NCBI RefSeq assembly: GCF_000211855.2
Contig: NC_015638.1
Span: forward strand, 310,001 to 374,000
Direction of reading: 5' to 3'
From: Lacinutrix sp. 5H-3-7-4
GTDB taxonomy: Bacteria > Bacteroidota > Bacteroidia > Flavobacteriales > Flavobacteriaceae
Length of the DNA stretch: 64,000 nucleotides
Part shown: positions 35,191 to 43,916 of the stretch, piece after piece
How the letters are laid out: every line of letters starts with the position of its first letter
Numbering within the stretch: the first letter of the stretch is position 1
Translations under genes and position numbers: made by a program
The notes under the pieces: generated by a model
Database searches by the model: none
Told to the model about the DNA's origin: nothing
Seen by the model: only the letters and a program-made list of their open reading frames with translations

Positions 35191-38100
35191 TTTGATGCTC
35201 TTTTAAGTTGAACTTCTGCTTTCCAGCTATACAATACTGGTACAACAAACAAAGTGATTAAGGCAATGAGCATTCCGCCGAAACTCGGTATTGCCATAGG
35301 AATCATAATATCACTACCTCGTCCTGTTGATGTGAGTACTGGCAAGAGTGCTAAAATGGTTGTTGCTGTAGTCATTAAACACGGTCTGATTCGTTTTTCA
35401 CCTGCTTCTACAATAGAGGCTCTAATTTCCTTTTTAGTTTCTGGTGAATTTCTATCGAATGTCTGTGTTAAGTAGGTTGCCATTACTACGCCATCATCGG
35501 TTGCAATTCCGAATAGTGCAATAAACCCTACCCAGACTGCAACACTTAAATTAATTGGGTGTATTTGGAATAAATCACGTAGATTTTCGCCAAAGAAATT
35601 AAAGTTTAAAAACCATCCTTGACCATACAACCAAATCATAATAAAACCACCTGCAAATGCTACTGCAATACCTGTAAATACCATTAATGACGTACCTACA
35701 GAACGGAATTGGAAATACAGAATTAAGAAAATAATTGCTAATGCTAAAGGCACAACAACCGACAAGGTTTTTTCGGCTCGCAACTGATTTTCGTATGTTC
35801 CTGTAAATTGGTAGTTAATACCTTTTGGAACTACTAATTCGCCACTATCTATCTTTTGCTGAATTAGAGCTTGTGCGCTTTCAACTACATTGACTTCGGC
35901 AAAACCATCTAGTTTATCGAACAATACATAGCCAACTAAAAAGGTATCTTCACTTTTAATGACCTGTGGACCTTGTTCGTAACTTATAGTTGCCAATTCG
36001 CTTAAAGGCACAGGACTTCCTTTTTCAACTGGCACATAAATCTGTTGTAAGTCTGTTGGGTTTGCTCGTAATTCTCTTGGGTATCGTACTCGTACACCAT
36101 ATCGCTCTCGACCTTCTACCGTTTGGGTTAAGACCATACCACCAACTGCTACTTTTAATACATCTTGAACATCTTGTATCGAAATGCCATAACGTGCAAT
36201 TTTCTCTCTATCAATATCAATTAACAAATAGGGTTTACCAACAATACGGTCTGCAAAAACAGCTTCTTTTTTAACACCTTCAGCTTCCTTGATGATGTTT
36301 TCTAATTGCACACCAAACGCTTCAATCTGCTTTAAGTCTTGACCTTTTACTTTAATTCCCATAGGTGCTCTCATTCCTGTTTGAAGCATTACCAATCGGG
36401 TTTCAATAGGTTGTAGCTTTGGTGCAGAGGTTACGCCTGGCAATTTGGTAACTTTTACAATTTCATTCCAAATATCATCTGGTGATTGTATTTCAGGTCT
36501 CCAATTACGGTAGAACTCGCCATCATCGTCTGGAATGAGTTGTTCTTTTGCTTTAAGAGATTGCCACGCTTCACGCTGTTCCGCTCGCAATGACATTCCG
36601 TTTTTTAACACATATTCACCATCATCATTGACTTTATAGCGTTGGCGTACTCCGTTTTCATTCAGCATATATTCTGGTTTATACTGAATGATATTTTCAT
36701 ACATCGACAAAGGTGCTGGGTCTAACGCTGATTCTGTTCTACCTGCTTTACCAACTACGGTTTCAATCTCTGGAATACTGGCTACTGCCATATCTAATTG
36801 CTGTAAAACACGTTTATTTTCTTCCACGCCAGAATGAGGCATCGAGGTTGGCATTAGTAGAAATGAGCCTTCATTTAAAGATGGCATAAACTCTTTGCCT
36901 GTATTTTTCATAATGAAAAAACCTGCAATTACAATAGCCGTTGGTACAGATAAAAACAATAACTTATTATCTAAACACCACCTTAAAATACGTGTGTAGT
37001 ATTTTATAAATAATGAGAAAACACCTAATAAACCAAAGCAAATAACACTCACAAAAATGAGATTCCAAAAAATGCTTTTATCAACGCCTAATGGTCTCCA
37101 ATATTCGGCTAAAAAGAATACAATAGCTGATGCTGAAATAATGATATTGATAAGATTCGCTTGTTTGTCTGTTATCTTACTTTGAAGATTGAGAAATGCT
37201 GTAATCCCAAACGCAATTAAAATTAATCCTAACCAATACCCATAGATAATTGCAGCGATACCTAATGCTATTAAAACAGCATTTAAAACATATTTAAAAG
37301 TATTTTTAATGCTTTTCTTTCGGAATAAAAATGCAGCAAACGGTGGAATTAAAAACAACGCTACTATTATAGAAGCTGTTAATGCAAAAGTCTTTGTGAA
37401 GGCTAATGGTCTAAACAGTTTTCCTTCCGCTCCAATCATTGTAAATACAGGAATGAAACTGATAATAGTTGTCATAACTGCGGTTACGATTGCACCAGAC
37501 ACTTCAGCTGTTGCGTTATAGACTACTGTGTTTATGGGTAACTTTTTATGAGATTCCTCGTCGCTCGTTCCTTGCTCTGTCGGAATGACATTTTCGTTTT
37601 CATCCAAATGCCTTATAATGTTTTCTGATAGTATGACACCTACGTCGACCATTGTACCAATAGCAATAGCAATACCTGATAATGCGACAATATTAGCATC
37701 GACACCAAAGAGTTTCATAGCTATAAACACCATTAAAACCGCAACAGGTAATAGTCCAGAAATTAGTACGGAAGCACGAAGATTAAACACCATAATAATT
37801 ATTACTAAAATGGTAATCAATATTTCAAGAGTTAAGGCTTCGTTAAGTGTGCCTAAAGTTTCTTGTATCAATTCTGTTCTGTCATAAAAAGGCACTATGG
37901 TAACTTGTGATGTTCTTCCATCTGCCAAAACTTTTGAAGGTAAACCTGCACTTAATTCATTTATTTTGGCTTTTACATTGTTAATGACTTCCATTGGGTT
38001 TGCGCCATAACGAGCTACCACTACTGCACCAACAACCTCTGCACCTTCTTTATCCAATAAACCACGTCGAGTTGCAGGACCTAATGAGACTTTTCCAATA

Positions 38101-38933
38101 TCCCTTATCTTAATTGAAGTATAATCTTCGGAAGTGACTACTGCATTTTCGATGTCTGAAATGGATTTTACATACCCCAAACCACGAACTAAATATTCGG
38201 CTTGGTTAATTTCCAAAGTCTGTGCACCAATATCCTTGTTGCTTTCTTTAACCGCTTTTACAACGTGATGTAATCCAATATTATATTGACGCATTAATTC
38301 TGGATTCACATCCACTTGGTATTCTTGTACGTAACCGCCAATAGAAGCTACTTCAGATACACCACTTGCAGAGGATAGCGCATATTTCACATAGTAATCT
38401 TGAATACTCCGTAATTCGTGTAAATCCCATCCACCAGTAACATTTCCCTTTTCATCGCGACCTTCTAAAGTGTACCAAAATATTTGTCCTAATCCTGTGG
38501 CATCTGGACCTAACGCTGGATTAACACCTTCGGGTAATAAACCACTTGGTAAGGAATTAAGTTTTTCGAGAATACGACTTCTGCTCCAGTAAAATTCTAT
38601 ATCCTCTTCAAAAATGATATAGATGCTTGAAAACCCAAACATAGAGGAACTACGAATGGTTTTCACTCCAGGAATACCCAATAATGATGTGGTTAATGGA
38701 TAGGTTATTTGGTCTTCTATATCTTGTGGGGAACGACCATCCCATTTGGTAAAAACGATTTGTTGATTTTCACCTATATCGGGAATAGCATCTACTGCTA
38801 CAGGGTTACTTGGCAAAAATCCTGTATCCCAATTAAAAGGTGCATTAACAGTTCCCCATCCTATAAAAAGAACAAGTAATAAAACTGCAACGAGTTTGTT
38901 TTCTATTAAAAATTTGATGCTTTTATTTAGCAT
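35187..38933 (-). CDS. cusA: Cu/Ag efflux RND pump CusA
   Basis: Proton-driven inner-membrane RND transporter of the heavy-metal group. The TM4 motif reads IAIAIGTMVDVGVILSENI, close to the Cu/Ag (HME-4) form rather than the DFG form of Zn pumps. The porter region contains LQTGMRAPMGIKVKG with Met residues. At 1248 residues it is about 200 longer than E. coli CusA: about 100 extra residues with membrane helices (FKYVLNAVLIALGIAAIIYGYWLGLILIAFGITA...) after TM6 and about 60 in the porter loop (EYMLNENGVRQRYKVNDDGEYVLKNGMSLRAEQ). It is the first gene of the Cu operon. Confidence 0.94.
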   Translation of the reverse strand: MLNKSIKFLIENKLVAVLLLVLFIGWGTVNAPFNWDTGFLPSNPVAVDAIPDIGENQQIVFTKWDGRSPQDIEDQITYPLTTSLLGIPGVKTIRSSSMFGFSSIYIIFEEDIEFYWSRSRILEKLNSLPSGLLPEGVNPALGPDATGLGQIFWYTLEGRDEKGNVTGGWDLHELRSIQDYYVKYALSSASGVSEVASIGGYVQEYQVDVNPELMRQYNIGLHHVVKAVKESNKDIGAQTLEINQAEYLVRGLGYVKSISDIENAVVTSEDYTSIKIRDIGKVSLGPATRRGLLDKEGAEVVGAVVVARYGANPMEVINNVKAKINELSAGLPSKVLADGRTSQVTIVPFYDRTELIQETLGTLNEALTLEILITILVIIIMVFNLRASVLISGLLPVAVLMVFIAMKLFGVDANIVALSGIAIAIGTMVDVGVILSENIIRHLDENENVIPTEQGTSDEESHKKLPINTVVYNATAEVSGAIVTAVMTTIISFIPVFTMIGAEGKLFRPLAFTKTFALTASIIVALFLIPPFAAFLFRKKSIKNTFKYVLNAVLIALGIAAIIYGYWLGLILIAFGITAFLNLQSKITDKQANLINIIISASAIVFFLAEYWRPLGVDKSIFWNLIFVSVICFGLLGVFSLFIKYYTRILRWCLDNKLLFLSVPTAIVIAGFFIMKNTGKEFMPSLNEGSFLLMPTSMPHSGVEENKRVLQQLDMAVASIPEIETVVGKAGRTESALDPAPLSMYENIIQYKPEYMLNENGVRQRYKVNDDGEYVLKNGMSLRAEQREAWQSLKAKEQLIPDDDGEFYRNWRPEIQSPDDIWNEIVKVTKLPGVTSAPKLQPIETRLVMLQTGMRAPMGIKVKGQDLKQIEAFGVQLENIIKEAEGVKKEAVFADRIVGKPYLLIDIDREKIARYGISIQDVQDVLKVAVGGMVLTQTVEGRERYGVRVRYPRELRANPTDLQQIYVPVEKGSPVPLSELATISYEQGPQVIKSEDTFLVGYVLFDKLDGFAEVNVVESAQALIQQKIDSGELVVPKGINYQFTGTYENQLRAEKTLSVVVPLALAIIFLILYFQFRSVGTSLMVFTGIAVAFAGGFIMIWLYGQGWFLNFNFFGENLRDLFQIHPINLSVAVWVGFIALFGIATDDGVVMATYLTQTFDRNSPETKKEIRASIVEAGEKRIRPCLMTTATTILALLPVLTSTGRGSDIMIPMAIPSFGGMLIALITLFVVPVLYSWKAEVQLKRASK

Positions 38934-39204
38934 TAGCTTTGATTATTAAACAGTTAGACATTGGTTTGATACCTAATAAACTTCAAAATAATCGATTGAA
39001 TTAGTTTCTATTTCCTTTATATTTCAATATAAAATAGAACCGTAACTTTGGCTATGCTTATATTTTCTATTTCATCTAAAGAAAATATAATTCAAATTCA
39101 CTATCAATCATTTTAAAATTCATTCGGTATTAAGAAAACACCGAATACAGCGAATTATCCTTACGACATAAAGCCATAGGATAAAACAGTCTATTGTTTA
39201 AAAA
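38934..39204. promoter_or_regulatory. promoter region of the copper operon
   Basis: 270 bp between HYC_CC_PP and cusA. It contains hairpins ATTCGGT...ACCGAAT (about 39121-39147), TTATCCT...AGGATAA (about 39155-39185) and an AT-rich inverted repeat CTATTT...AAATAG around 39007-39032. The first two may end the HYC_CC_PP transcript, while the last lies near the cusA promoter. I see no clear TAnnTTTG. Confidence 0.45.
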
Positions 39205-39618
39205 TCAAATTAAATAAGTCTCGTCAATCTTGTAGAGTTGCCTTATGACGAGTGGCGGTTTGTATTCTTCGTAAGAAGAAACGTTATTTTCTAAACCTTC
39301 AAAAAGGTTAATGTAAGTGTAAACAAATGAAGCTATAAATACTTGTTGTTCAAATGTGATTTTGTCAACTTGCAATTGTAATTCATCTTGACCTTCAATT
39401 GTTAATTGTTCATCATCACAACAATTTTTCTTGGTAATAGAACATCCTTCAGTAGATGGTTTTTCCATTTCCATTCCGCAACCTTTGGCTTTATGAAAAA
39501 TAGCAGTTTCTACTAACGTATCTCCGCAATAATGCATATTCACAGTAAATGACATTGTAGAGCATAACACTACAAAAGCCATTGCTAAAGACATTATTTT
39601 ATGGAAAAATTGCTTCAT
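39205..39618 (-). CDS. HYC_CC_PP family small exported protein
   Basis: Start chosen at the ATG 39618, because MKQFFHKIMSLAMAFVVLCSTMSF is a good signal sequence and the upstream ATG at 39648 adds ten polar residues. The three name-giving motifs are present: NMHYCGD, KKNCCDDE and, near the end, EYKPPLV. The cysteines and histidine suggest metal binding in the periplasm; the function is unknown. It lies at the boundary between the Zn/Cd and Cu gene sets, 71 bp after the P-type ATPase. Confidence 0.8.
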   Translation of the reverse strand: MKQFFHKIMSLAMAFVVLCSTMSFTVNMHYCGDTLVETAIFHKAKGCGMEMEKPSTEGCSITKKNCCDDEQLTIEGQDELQLQVDKITFEQQVFIASFVYTYINLFEGLENNVSSYEEYKPPLVIRQLYKIDETYLI

Positions 39619-39689
39619 TGTAATTGCGAAGTTACGAAATTTTAACAACTATTGATCTTGTTTAACAGAAGTTTAATTGACTAATCTGC

Positions 39690-41639
39690 TTAATCCCAAC
39701 TCATTCGTTGTAATCGAACTGCATTTAAAATTGCTAATAATGCTACTCCTACATCTGCAAAAACAGCTTCCCACATTGTGGCTAAACCACCTGCTCCTAA
39801 AATCAAGACAATAACTTTAACACCAAATGCTAAAATGATATTCTGCCAAACAATTTTACGTGTAGAACGACTAATCCTAATAGCCCTCACTACTTTTGAT
39901 GGTTGGTCTGTTTGAATAATGACATCTGCTGTTTCAATAGCTACATCACTACCTAAACCACCCATTGCAATACCAACGTTACTTGCTGCTAAAACTGGTG
40001 CATCGTTAATACCATCACCTATAAAAGCTACTTTATTTTCAGGATTTTTCTTTAAAATTTCAACTTCGTTTAACTTATCTTCTGGAAGTAAACCACCTTT
40101 TGCATTTTCGATGTTCAACTCTTTAGCGACTTGTTGCGTAATGGAATCTTTATCACCGGAAAGCATCATAATATTTTTAATGCCTACTTTGTGTAATGCT
40201 GTAATAGTTTCTTTTGCATCCTCTTTTAATTCATCTGCTATGACTACATAACCTGCAAATTGATTATCGATTGCAACTAATACTATCGATTCTACAATAG
40301 ATTCCGTTTCCGTTGGAACATCAATATTATTGGCGGTCATTAAGGCTTTATTACCTACTAAAACTGTTTTACCATTAACAACGCCTTTTAAACCTTTACC
40401 TGCAATTTCAGAAACGTCTTGTGCTTCAAAATCTTCTCCTTCAGCTTTGTACTCTAAAATGGCTTTTGCAATTGGATGCGTGGATTGCTCTTCCATCGCC
40501 ATTAAGTATTGCATAAATTCGGTTTCATTCCAACCGATTGCTTTTACTTCTTTGATTTTAAAAACACCTTTGGTTACGGTTCCTGTTTTGTCCATTACCA
40601 AAGTATTTATCTTGGTCATTGCATCTAAAAATGAAGCACCTTTAAATAATATTCCATTTTTTGAAGCTGCTCCCAATCCACCGAAATATCCTAATGGAAT
40701 TGAAATCACTAACGCACAAGGACAAGATATTACCAAGAATATTAATGCTCTGTATAACCAATCTCTAAATATATAATCATCTACAAAAAAGTAAGGTATA
40801 AAAGTAACACCAATAGCCAAGAACACTACAATTGGTGTGTAGATACGAGCAAACTGTCTAATGAATAATTCTGTTTTAGACTTACGAGCTGTAGCATTTT
40901 GAACCAAGTCTAATATTCTCGCAATAGAACTGTCTTCAAACTTATTGGTTACCTCAACTTCAATAACACTTTCTAAATTGATACTACCTGCGTAAACCTT
41001 TGCTTCTTTCTGAATGGAATCTGGTTTGCTTTCGCCTGTTAATGCTGCGGTGTTTAGAGATGCTTTTTCGGATAATAAAACACCATCCAATGGAATTTTT
41101 TCACCTACTCGAATTTGAATTTTTTCTCCAATGTTTACATCTTTTGGCGAAACACTTTTATAATCTCCCTCACGAAATACATTGGCTTCTTTAGGTCTAA
41201 CATCTAATAATGCTTTTATATTTCCTTTTGCACGATTTACAGCAGCACTTTGAAATAATTCGCCTACTGCATAAAATAGCATTACTGCAACACCTTCGGG
41301 ATATTCACCAATAACAAATGCACCAATGGTTGCTATAGACATTAAAAAGAACTCTGTAAAAACATCACCTTTTTTAATACTATTCCAACCCTCTTTTACA
41401 ACAGGAAGGCCTACAGGTAAATATGCAATACCATACCAAGCAATACGAATCCAATCCTTAAAGAAGGAAACATCAAAATAATCTAAACCTATACCAATGA
41501 TAAGCATTGTAAAACTTATGATTGCAGGTACATAGGTTTTGAATGCACTACCATTACCGTGATTATGACCATCATCGTGAGAATGTTGTTCTTCTGAATT
41601 TGGTTTTAAATCTCTTAAATTGACTTTCTTTTTTTTCAT
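39690..41639 (-). CDS. zntA: Zn/Cd/Co-type P1B ATPase
   Basis: Exporting ATPase of 649 residues. The N-terminus has a His-rich stretch (EEQHSHDDGHNHGNGS) in place of an HMA domain. Motifs: TGES, the membrane CPC in SCPCALVISIPLGYFGGLGAAS, DKTGTVTKG, the HP loop STHPIAKAI, and GDGINDAPVLAAS. The CPCALVIS sequence with GYFGGLG is the P1B-2 (Zn/Cd/Pb) type. It lies 11 bp after the GDCCVxC gene. Confidence 0.92.
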   Translation of the reverse strand: MKKKKVNLRDLKPNSEEQHSHDDGHNHGNGSAFKTYVPAIISFTMLIIGIGLDYFDVSFFKDWIRIAWYGIAYLPVGLPVVKEGWNSIKKGDVFTEFFLMSIATIGAFVIGEYPEGVAVMLFYAVGELFQSAAVNRAKGNIKALLDVRPKEANVFREGDYKSVSPKDVNIGEKIQIRVGEKIPLDGVLLSEKASLNTAALTGESKPDSIQKEAKVYAGSINLESVIEVEVTNKFEDSSIARILDLVQNATARKSKTELFIRQFARIYTPIVVFLAIGVTFIPYFFVDDYIFRDWLYRALIFLVISCPCALVISIPLGYFGGLGAASKNGILFKGASFLDAMTKINTLVMDKTGTVTKGVFKIKEVKAIGWNETEFMQYLMAMEEQSTHPIAKAILEYKAEGEDFEAQDVSEIAGKGLKGVVNGKTVLVGNKALMTANNIDVPTETESIVESIVLVAIDNQFAGYVVIADELKEDAKETITALHKVGIKNIMMLSGDKDSITQQVAKELNIENAKGGLLPEDKLNEVEILKKNPENKVAFIGDGINDAPVLAASNVGIAMGGLGSDVAIETADVIIQTDQPSKVVRAIRISRSTRKIVWQNIILAFGVKVIVLILGAGGLATMWEAVFADVGVALLAILNAVRLQRMSWD

Positions 41640-41650
41640 TTAGTTTTGTT

Positions 41651-41857
41651 TTAGCAACAACTTTTGTTTTGTTGAATTGGTGGACAAGGAACTGTACCAT
41701 AAGAACAATACACACAACAATCACCTTCGTTTGGTTTTAGAACCGTTTTACAATTCTCGCACTCGTAAAAGAATTGACAAGCGTTAGTAGGCATATCTTC
41801 CACTTTTTTATGTCCGCAGTTAGGGCAAGTGATTTCCGATTTTAATATGGTTTTCAT
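41651..41857 (-). CDS. GDCCVxC zinc-ribbon protein
   Basis: The 68-residue product has ten cysteines: TCPNCGH, ECENC, then the name-giving GDCCVYCSYGTVPCPPIQ and a final CC. It resembles a small double zinc ribbon found next to MerT/MerP-like transport genes. A metal chaperone role is possible but unproven. Its ATG shares a base with the stop of the upstream fusion gene. Confidence 0.85.
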   Translation of the reverse strand: MKTILKSEITCPNCGHKKVEDMPTNACQFFYECENCKTVLKPNEGDCCVYCSYGTVPCPPIQQNKSCC

Positions 41858-42450
41858 TAATTTTCTTTTTTATTAGTTACTTTATAACCTGTAGAATTAA
41901 TTGTTTTCTCAATCTCCAATTCATTGGTTTTAGTTTCGTCAAACTCAATGATTGCGTTACCATTTTCGTATGATGTTTTTGAGTTTACAATTCCGTTAAG
42001 TTTATTTACTTCGTGGTTTACGTGAGCTTCACAACTGGCACAGGTCATTCCGCTTATTTTATACTCTGTTGTTTTTATATTTGATTTATCAACTATTATG
42101 ATTTGTTTTTCGGTTTTTGGATATAACATACTTGAGTAGTATGGAAATGCCAACATCACAATTGCAAATACTGTTACAATACCTAAAAAGGTTTTTGACT
42201 GCATAAATTTTGGTTTTTCATCCGTTTCACATTCACAATCGATTTCTTTTTCTGGTTTTAATTTTTGATACCAAGCAAACAGAAGAACTACTATTGTTAG
42301 CCCAATTAAGTAAGGTCTAAATGGTTCTATCCAAGAAAAAGTTGAAGCTACACCGCTTGTTCCTGCAATTAATGCCAAAACAGGTGTGATACAACACAAT
42401 GAAGCTGTGATTGCTGTTAGGATACTTGTAACCGCTAATTTATTTTTCAT
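41857..42450 (-). CDS. merTP: MerT-MerP fusion (metal importer plus HMA domain)
   Basis: Residues 1-130 form a MerT-like membrane protein: ITASLCCITPVLALIAGTSG (Cys pair in TM1) and two more helices, with CECETDEKP between. Residues about 130-197 are an HMA domain, YKISGMTCASCEAHVNHEVNKLNG. MerT and MerP normally import mercuric ion for MerA to reduce. No merA or merR is present here; the neighbours are Zn/Cd genes, so the substrate may be another soft metal. It overlaps the DUF3703 gene by 4 bp. Confidence 0.88.
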   Translation of the reverse strand: MKNKLAVTSILTAITASLCCITPVLALIAGTSGVASTFSWIEPFRPYLIGLTIVVLLFAWYQKLKPEKEIDCECETDEKPKFMQSKTFLGIVTVFAIVMLAFPYYSSMLYPKTEKQIIIVDKSNIKTTEYKISGMTCASCEAHVNHEVNKLNGIVNSKTSYENGNAIIEFDETKTNELEIEKTINSTGYKVTNKKEN

Positions 42451-42809
42451 TCTATATCTAATAATTTTTCAATGTCATTTGGAATAGGCATCCGTTTTAA
42501 TGGTGGCACGTTTGCTCCACCTGTATTGCCAAGTGGTACGTAATTTATAAATGATTTCCAGCCACCCACAAGCAACCTAATTATTTGTCCTATTACCTCT
42601 TTAGTGTCTTTATGTCGAAATCCAAATTTTAGCATTAACCAATGTGAATAGGTATGTTCTATTGGATAAGATTGACCTATGATATGACTGCGTTCTAAAT
42701 GATACCAAGCATCACCAAATCGCTTATTTTCTAAACAGAAACTGTATTGGTTTAATTCTTCATTATACGCCTGTTTCAGATGTTTAGGTATTATAGTATT
42801 AAACTTCAT
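42447..42809 (-). CDS. DUF3703 protein
   Basis: The 120-residue protein contains FCLENKRFGDAWYHLERSHIIGQSYPIEHTYSHWLMLKFGFRHKDTKEVIGQIIRLLVGG, the DUF3703 pattern with several conserved histidines (HLERSHIIGQ, HTYSHW) that could bind metal. No membrane segment is obvious. The gene starts the second Zn-type transcript after the Fur gene and is preceded by the operator candidate at 42847-42863. Confidence 0.75.
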   Translation of the reverse strand: MKFNTIIPKHLKQAYNEELNQYSFCLENKRFGDAWYHLERSHIIGQSYPIEHTYSHWLMLKFGFRHKDTKEVIGQIIRLLVGGWKSFINYVPLGNTGGANVPPLKRMPIPNDIEKLLDIE

Positions 42810-42846
42810 ATCCTCTAATTTTGTATAAATGTACTGTAATTATAAG

Positions 42847-42863
42847 TGCAATGGTTGTGCAAT
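42847..42863 (-). promoter_or_regulatory. operator candidate ATTGCA-N5-ATTGCA upstream of DUF3703/merTP
   Basis: Read on the minus strand it is ATTGCACAACCATTGCA, a direct repeat of ATTGCA every 11 bp. The identical 17 bp lies at 49891-49907. It is followed, 13 bp on, by TACATTTA as a possible -7 box. It lies 3 bp after the Fur gene stop. Confidence 0.65.
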
Positions 42864-42865
42864 AA

Positions 42866-43279
42866 TTAACCACTACACTTATCGCAAATACCTTTGACAA
42901 CCAAGTTTACATTCTCTGAAACAAAACCATCAGGTACTTTAATTTGTGGTATTTTATGTTCTGTTAGGCAAATGGTTTCATTGCAATTATTACAATGGAA
43001 ATGCAGGTGTAAATCGGTTTCAATTTCACAATTACATCCTTTTTCACAGAGCGCATATTTTGTAATTCCCGTACCATCGTCTATTTGATGAACTATTCCT
43101 TTATCTTCAAAAGTTTTTACTGTTCTGTATAAAGTAGTTCTGTCTGCTTTTTCAAACGCATTTTCTATGTCACTTAAAGTAACAGCGACCTCTTTTTCTG
43201 CAAGAAACTTATATATAAGCAAACGCATTGCTGTAATACGAATTTGTTTTGACTCTAATAATTGTTCTACTTCTTTCAT
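42866..43279 (-). CDS. fur: Fur-family metal-responsive repressor
   Basis: The 137-residue protein is a winged-helix repressor (MRLLIYKFLAEKEVAVTLSDIENAFEKADRTTLYRTVKTFEDKGIVHQI) followed by a dimerisation domain with HLHFHCNNCNETICL and ICDKCSG, the two CxxC pairs of the structural zinc site. The gene lies in a Zn/Cd cluster, so a Zn- or Cd-sensing role is likely. It overlaps the upstream cation transporter gene by 4 bp. Confidence 0.9.
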   Translation of the reverse strand: MKEVEQLLESKQIRITAMRLLIYKFLAEKEVAVTLSDIENAFEKADRTTLYRTVKTFEDKGIVHQIDDGTGITKYALCEKGCNCEIETDLHLHFHCNNCNETICLTEHKIPQIKVPDGFVSENVNLVVKGICDKCSG

Positions 43280-43914
43280 TTTACAGTTTCATTAAGATTA
43301 ATATTTCTCGCTTTACTAAATGCTTCCCATCCTTCTTTTAGTGCATAAGGAACAATAAGAAGTGCTGCAATAGGGTCTGCCATCCACCAACCGAACTGAT
43401 TTACCAAAAGCAAACCTATAAGTACAACAACGGTTTGGTATAGGCAAATAAATGTGTCCTTTGCATCTGCTAACATTGCTGGACTATCAAGTTTTTTACC
43501 GTATTTTCTTTTGAAATAAATAAGGATAGGGTTTACTACCAATGAAACCAATAAAATAATTAATCCCATAGTGCTCCAGGTCGCAGTTTCTTGATTTATA
43601 AGTTTTGTAACAGAATCATAAGTAATAAAAATACAGACTAATGTGAAAGATGCTGCAATGACGTAGAGTGTAATTTTCTTTCGTTTTTTTACTTTTTCTT
43701 TATCAATACCTTCAATCTCTCCGTGTAATCGCCAACCTAAAGTTGCTGCGCTTATCACTTCGATAGTGCTGTCCAATCCCCAACCTATCAAAGCTGAACT
43801 GTTTGAAGCAAATCCTGCAATAAGAGATACGACCACTTCAATAACATCATAAATGACATTCCATATTTGAAGTGTTCTTGCCTTTTTTAAATCTTGTTGT
43901 CTTGTTGCATCCAT
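43276..43914 (-). CDS. cation transporter (CDF-related)
   Basis: The 212-residue membrane protein has about six helices and the sequences SSALIGWGLDSTIEVISAATLGWRLHG and SPAMLADAKDTFICLYQTVVVLIGLLL, carrying Asp residues where the CDF metal site would be. It has no soluble C-terminal domain, unlike typical CDF proteins of about 300 residues, and is closer to the TMEM163-like group. It is 3 bp from czcB. Confidence 0.85.
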   Translation of the reverse strand: MDATRQQDLKKARTLQIWNVIYDVIEVVVSLIAGFASNSSALIGWGLDSTIEVISAATLGWRLHGEIEGIDKEKVKKRKKITLYVIAASFTLVCIFITYDSVTKLINQETATWSTMGLIILLVSLVVNPILIYFKRKYGKKLDSPAMLADAKDTFICLYQTVVVLIGLLLVNQFGWWMADPIAALLIVPYALKEGWEAFSKARNINLNETVK

Positions 43915-43916
43915 AA

